Shown here piece by piece: positions 61,227 through 64,000 of a DNA stretch of 64,000 bases. Within the stretch, counting starts at the first letter, position 1; each line of letters begins with the position of its first letter. The notes beneath the pieces were generated by a model. The model was not told the origin of the DNA and ran no database searches. It saw only the letters and a list, made by a program, of their open reading frames with translations. Origin of the DNA: Pseudomonas sp. P8_241 (GTDB lineage: Bacteria > Pseudomonadota > Gammaproteobacteria > Pseudomonadales > Pseudomonadaceae); assembly GCF_034008315.1 (NCBI RefSeq), contig NZ_CP125377.1, forward strand, positions 434,001 to 498,000, given 5' to 3'. The position numbers and the translations under genes were made by a program.

Positions 61227-62002
61227 CAGCGATAAACCCCATCCTTACCATGCGCCGCCGTTGCCCGATTGCCGCGCACACTGATCATTTGCCTGATATC
61301 AATCCACTCGATTCCCTGAGTCTTGAGTTTGGGCAGTTCCCGCTCCAGCACTGCCAGCGTCTGCGGATACGGATGCCCGATCATCACCGCTGAGCCTTGC
61401 TTGCGCGCAAGACTGATTGCCGTCTGAAGTTGTGTGAAGATCGCCGCTTCCGTTGCCTCATCATCCAGAAAGACATCTCGCGAAACGCTCGCCAACCCGA
61501 TCTTCTGCGCTTCGGCTGCCGCGACGGTTTGCGCGCTGGTGCGGCTATCGACGAAGAACTTGTGGCGGCGCTGCAAGTCCGCCATCAGCCAGGCCATGGC
61601 CGGTCGCTGAGCGGTCATGCGGCTGCCCATGTGGTTGTTGATGCCGCTGGTGTACGGGACCATTTTGAGTGCGGCGTTCAGGCGTGTTTCCAGTTCGTCG
61701 ATGGGCAAGTCAGGGTGCCAGGCGAACGGCCCGGTGGCCGGGTCCATCGGCATGTGCAGGATCACGATCTTGCCGGCGCGATGGGCCTCGCGGGCGAATT
61801 CGGTGGCGTGGGGTGTGTCGGGCATGATCGCCGTGGTCACCGGGCCGGGCAGGGCCAGCACGCGGCGATCCCGGGGCAGGTTCTGCCCCAGGTCGTCGAT
61901 GATCAGGCTCAGGTAGGCCTTATGAGGCGTTTGATTCGCGGGCTGTGCAAATGCACTACCCGCCAGGAAACACATCAGACCGATCAGTAACCGCAGAAAC
62001 AT
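61226..62002 (-). CDS. Divergent polysaccharide deacetylase family protein
   Basis: The 258-residue precursor has a signal peptide (MFLRLLIGLMCFLAGSAFAQ). Motifs are LSLIIDDLGQN near residue 32, HMPMDP near 95, and INNHMGSRMT near 140, from the divergent (DUF610-type) polysaccharide deacetylases. It is periplasmic; the substrate is unknown. It starts 1 bp after the ctpA stop, so it is the last gene of envC-ctpA-deacetylase. The arrangement fits a peptidoglycan or envelope role. Confidence 0.92.
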   Translation of the reverse strand: MFLRLLIGLMCFLAGSAFAQPANQTPHKAYLSLIIDDLGQNLPRDRRVLALPGPVTTAIMPDTPHATEFAREAHRAGKIVILHMPMDPATGPFAWHPDLPIDELETRLNAALKMVPYTSGINNHMGSRMTAQRPAMAWLMADLQRRHKFFVDSRTSAQTVAAAEAQKIGLASVSRDVFLDDEATEAAIFTQLQTAISLARKQGSAVMIGHPYPQTLAVLERELPKLKTQGIEWIDIRQMISVRGNRATAAHGKDGVYR

Positions 62003-62003
62003 C

Positions 62004-63323
62004 TCAGCGGCCGGACGTGATGCTCAGCCCTTTGAGCAGGCTCAGGGCCTGGGCCAATTGGTAATCGTCGTCCTGTGGCATCGGCTTGGCCTTGCCGCCG
62101 GAACCGGTCGGTTTGTCGGCGCCGCCGTTGCCGTTGCCCAGGTGGCCCTGCAAGTCAGCTTCCTTGAAGTAATCGTTGTCCTGCTCGCTGGTGATCTTGG
62201 CCTTGCGCACTTCGATGTCCGGCACGATGCCTTGAGCCTGGATCGAGCGGCCATTCGGCGTGTAGTACAACGCCGTGGTGATCTTCAGTGCGCGGTCGTT
62301 GTTCAACGGCAGCACGGTTTGTACCGAGCCTTTGCCGAAGCTGGTGGTGCCCATGACGACGGCGCGTTTCTGGTCCTGCAGCGCACCGGCGACGATTTCC
62401 GATGCCGAGGCACTGCCGCCGTTGATCAGCACGACCATCGGCACGGCTTCGCTTTCATCTTTACCCGTTGCGGAGAAGCGCAGTTCCGAGTTGGCGATGC
62501 GGCCCTTGGTATAGACGATCAGGCCCTTGGTGATGAAGTGGTCGACCACTTCCACCGCTGCTTGCAGCACACCGCCAGGGTTGTTGCGCAGGTCGAGGAT
62601 GATGCCTTTGAGCTTCTTGCCATTGTCTTTGCGTAACTTGGCGAGGGCCTTGGAAACCTCTTCGCCGGTCTTGACCTGGAACTGGGTGATGCGGATGTAG
62701 CCGTAACCGGATTCCAGCAACTGGCTCTTCACGCTTTTCACTTGAATGACGGCGCGGGCCAGCGTGACGTCGAACGGCGTGCCACCATCGCGTACAAGGG
62801 TCAGCGTGATTTTTTCGCCGATCTTGCCGCGCATCTTGTCCACGGCCTCGGTCATGCTCTGGCCCCGGGTTGGCTGGCCGTTGATCTTGACGATGAAGTC
62901 GCCGGCCTGAATGCCTGCCTTGGAAGCCGGGGTGTCATCGATTGGCGATACGACTTTGATGAAGCCATCTTCAGCGCCGACTTCGATACCCAGCCCGCCG
63001 AACTCGCCGCTGGTGCTTTCCTGCAGCTCGGCGAAATCTTCCGGGCCAAGGTAAGCGGAGTGCGGGTCGAGGTTGCTGAGCATGCCCTTGATGGCGTTTT
63101 CCAGGAGGGTCTTGTCATCCACTGGCTCGACATACGCGGCCTTGATCCGGTCCATCACCTCGGCAAACGTGCGCAACTCATCCAATGGCAAGGGCGCCTT
63201 GGTGGTCGCAGCAGTGCCCGCAGGCGCGACCGCCGGGGCTGGTTGAGCGGCAAACGCCAAAGGCGCGCCGATCACCAGGGCGATCGTCAGGGCCAGCGAG
63301 GTAAGGCGGGACAGATGCAGCAT
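62004..63323 (-). CDS. ctpA: Carboxyl-terminal processing protease (S41)
   Basis: The 439-residue periplasmic protease has a signal peptide, a PDZ domain (EVGAEDGFIKVVSPIDDTPA, then SKAGIQAGDFIVKINGQPTR, residues ~110-190) and the S41 catalytic Ser/Lys dyad in GGSASASEIVAGALQ and GTTSFGKGSVQT. It degrades or processes envelope proteins such as peptidoglycan hydrolases. The gene lies 31 bp after envC, an arrangement conserved in pseudomonads. Confidence 0.95.
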   Translation of the reverse strand: MLHLSRLTSLALTIALVIGAPLAFAAQPAPAVAPAGTAATTKAPLPLDELRTFAEVMDRIKAAYVEPVDDKTLLENAIKGMLSNLDPHSAYLGPEDFAELQESTSGEFGGLGIEVGAEDGFIKVVSPIDDTPASKAGIQAGDFIVKINGQPTRGQSMTEAVDKMRGKIGEKITLTLVRDGGTPFDVTLARAVIQVKSVKSQLLESGYGYIRITQFQVKTGEEVSKALAKLRKDNGKKLKGIILDLRNNPGGVLQAAVEVVDHFITKGLIVYTKGRIANSELRFSATGKDESEAVPMVVLINGGSASASEIVAGALQDQKRAVVMGTTSFGKGSVQTVLPLNNDRALKITTALYYTPNGRSIQAQGIVPDIEVRKAKITSEQDNDYFKEADLQGHLGNGNGGADKPTGSGGKAKPMPQDDDYQLAQALSLLKGLSITSGR

Positions 63324-63354
63324 GTCGAACGAACTCCTGAATTAGATGGCGCGC

Positions 63355-64000
63355 TTATCCTTGCGCGCGGCACCATTGTGCCGGATCACTCGGGTGACCC
63401 TGCTGGCGAATCGCAAAATACAGCGCTGGGGTGTCCTGTCCGCCACTGTTACCGACAGTGGAGATGGACTCACCGGCTTTAACCACATCACCCGCAGACT
63501 TGAGCAGCGTCTGGTTGTGACCATACAGACTCAAAAAACCGTTGCCGTGGTCGAGGATCACCAGCAACCCGGCACCTCGCAGCCAGTCGGCAAACACTAC
63601 GCGACCGCCATGCACCGCATGCACGGTACTGCCGGCAGACGCACTGATCATCACGCCGTCCCACTTGGTCCGGGTATCGTCGCCACGGCTTTCACCAAAA
63701 CGTGCCAACAGTCGACCATCGACAGGCCATGGAAGTTTGCCGCGGGTTGACGCAAAAGGGCCACCAAAGGTTTCGCCGGAACTGGAAACCAGCGCTCCGG
63801 GTGACGATCTGGCCGGTTTGCGTGGGGCGTCATCGCTGGCATCTGCCTGCGCCTGGGCCTCACGTAAACGCTTTTTTTCGGCTTCCTGCTGGGCAATCAG
63901 CGCTTTTTGCCGCGCTTCTTCTGCCTCACGAGCCTGGCGAGCCAGGGTTTCTTCGATGGTTTTAAGGACTTTAGACAGGTCTGCCTGATCCTGCTCGCGG
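63355..64000 (-). CDS. envC: Murein hydrolase activator, EnvC-type (5' partial)
   Basis: The reading frame runs unbroken from the stop at 63355 to the window edge, about 215 residues. From the N-terminal side there is a coiled-coil region (EETLARQAREAEEARQKALI, then AQQEAEKKRLREAQAQ), a linker, and an M23/LytM domain (LPWPVDGRLLARFGESRGDD, then KWDGVMISASAGSTVHAVHG and GHGNGFLSLYGHNQTLLKS). As in EnvC, most catalytic zinc ligands are missing (one His in LDHGNG, one in YGHN); it activates amidases at division. It is the first gene of the envC-ctpA-deacetylase operon. Confidence 0.93.
   Translation of the reverse strand, partial: REQDQADLSKVLKTIEETLARQAREAEEARQKALIAQQEAEKKRLREAQAQADASDDAPRKPARSSPGALVSSSGETFGGPFASTRGKLPWPVDGRLLARFGESRGDDTRTKWDGVMISASAGSTVHAVHGGRVVFADWLRGAGLLVILDHGNGFLSLYGHNQTLLKSAGDVVKAGESISTVGNSGGQDTPALYFAIRQQGHPSDPAQWCRAQG

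Overview
The window reads as chromosome of a Pseudomonas, most likely the P. fluorescens group. The evidence is the dense GC-rich coding, the his order hisB-hisH-DUF2164-hisA-hisF beside AsmA-mutY-yggX and envC-ctpA, an OprD-type porin, FecI/FecR/TonB iron uptake, and abundant REP-type inverted repeats with 'TAGGAGC' outer ends. The species call is inference.

Layout. 1-11265 is mostly core: the end of a fused APH/M23-like/class III aminotransferase, agmatine deiminase (aguA), a small unknown protein, a Fur-box-associated TonB receptor, an OprD porin, a complete IS3-family element (8470-9782, 3-bp target duplication, A6G frameshift site), and a tautomerase-SDR pair behind a perfect 31-bp palindrome. 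11266-21957 is a remnant island at the 3' end of tRNA-Thr(TGT). It carries two AraC regulators, an MFS transporter, an alpha/beta hydrolase, an acyl-CoA ligase, a cupin dioxygenase-like protein and a TauD/TfdA dioxygenase, plus decayed genes and an IS remnant. No integrase is left. Four matching operator-like sites suggest a single catabolic regulon.

22034-36608 is core again: a methyltransferase, a basic amino-acid ABC transporter, gabP behind a sigma-54-type promoter, two tandem paralogous small proteins, a hydrolase, a broken YhcG-type nuclease gene, and a FecI-FecR-TonB receptor module.

36609-50824 is a second island at the 3' end of tRNA-Phe(GAA). Its mobility and replication backbone is a tyrosine integrase, an AlpA-like regulator, a Toprim primase-like protein and a RepA-like ATPase. 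Its cargo looks like defence: an HNH-NACHT STAND protein of about 1449 residues, a PIN-like protein, and an AT-rich two-gene module (soluble protein plus four-helix membrane protein) that I do not recognise. Both islands share a small helix-turn-helix gene and a conserved noncoding block at the tRNA-distal end. 50901-64000 is core: yggX, mutY, AsmA, a GNAT protein, an OFA-type MFS transporter, the his operon, a periplasmic binding protein, and envC-ctpA-deacetylase.

The best candidates for something new are the tRNA-Phe island cargo (HNH-NACHT, PIN and the two-gene module) and the AraC-linked catabolic regulon of the tRNA-Thr island. All functions are read from sequence motifs without database searches.
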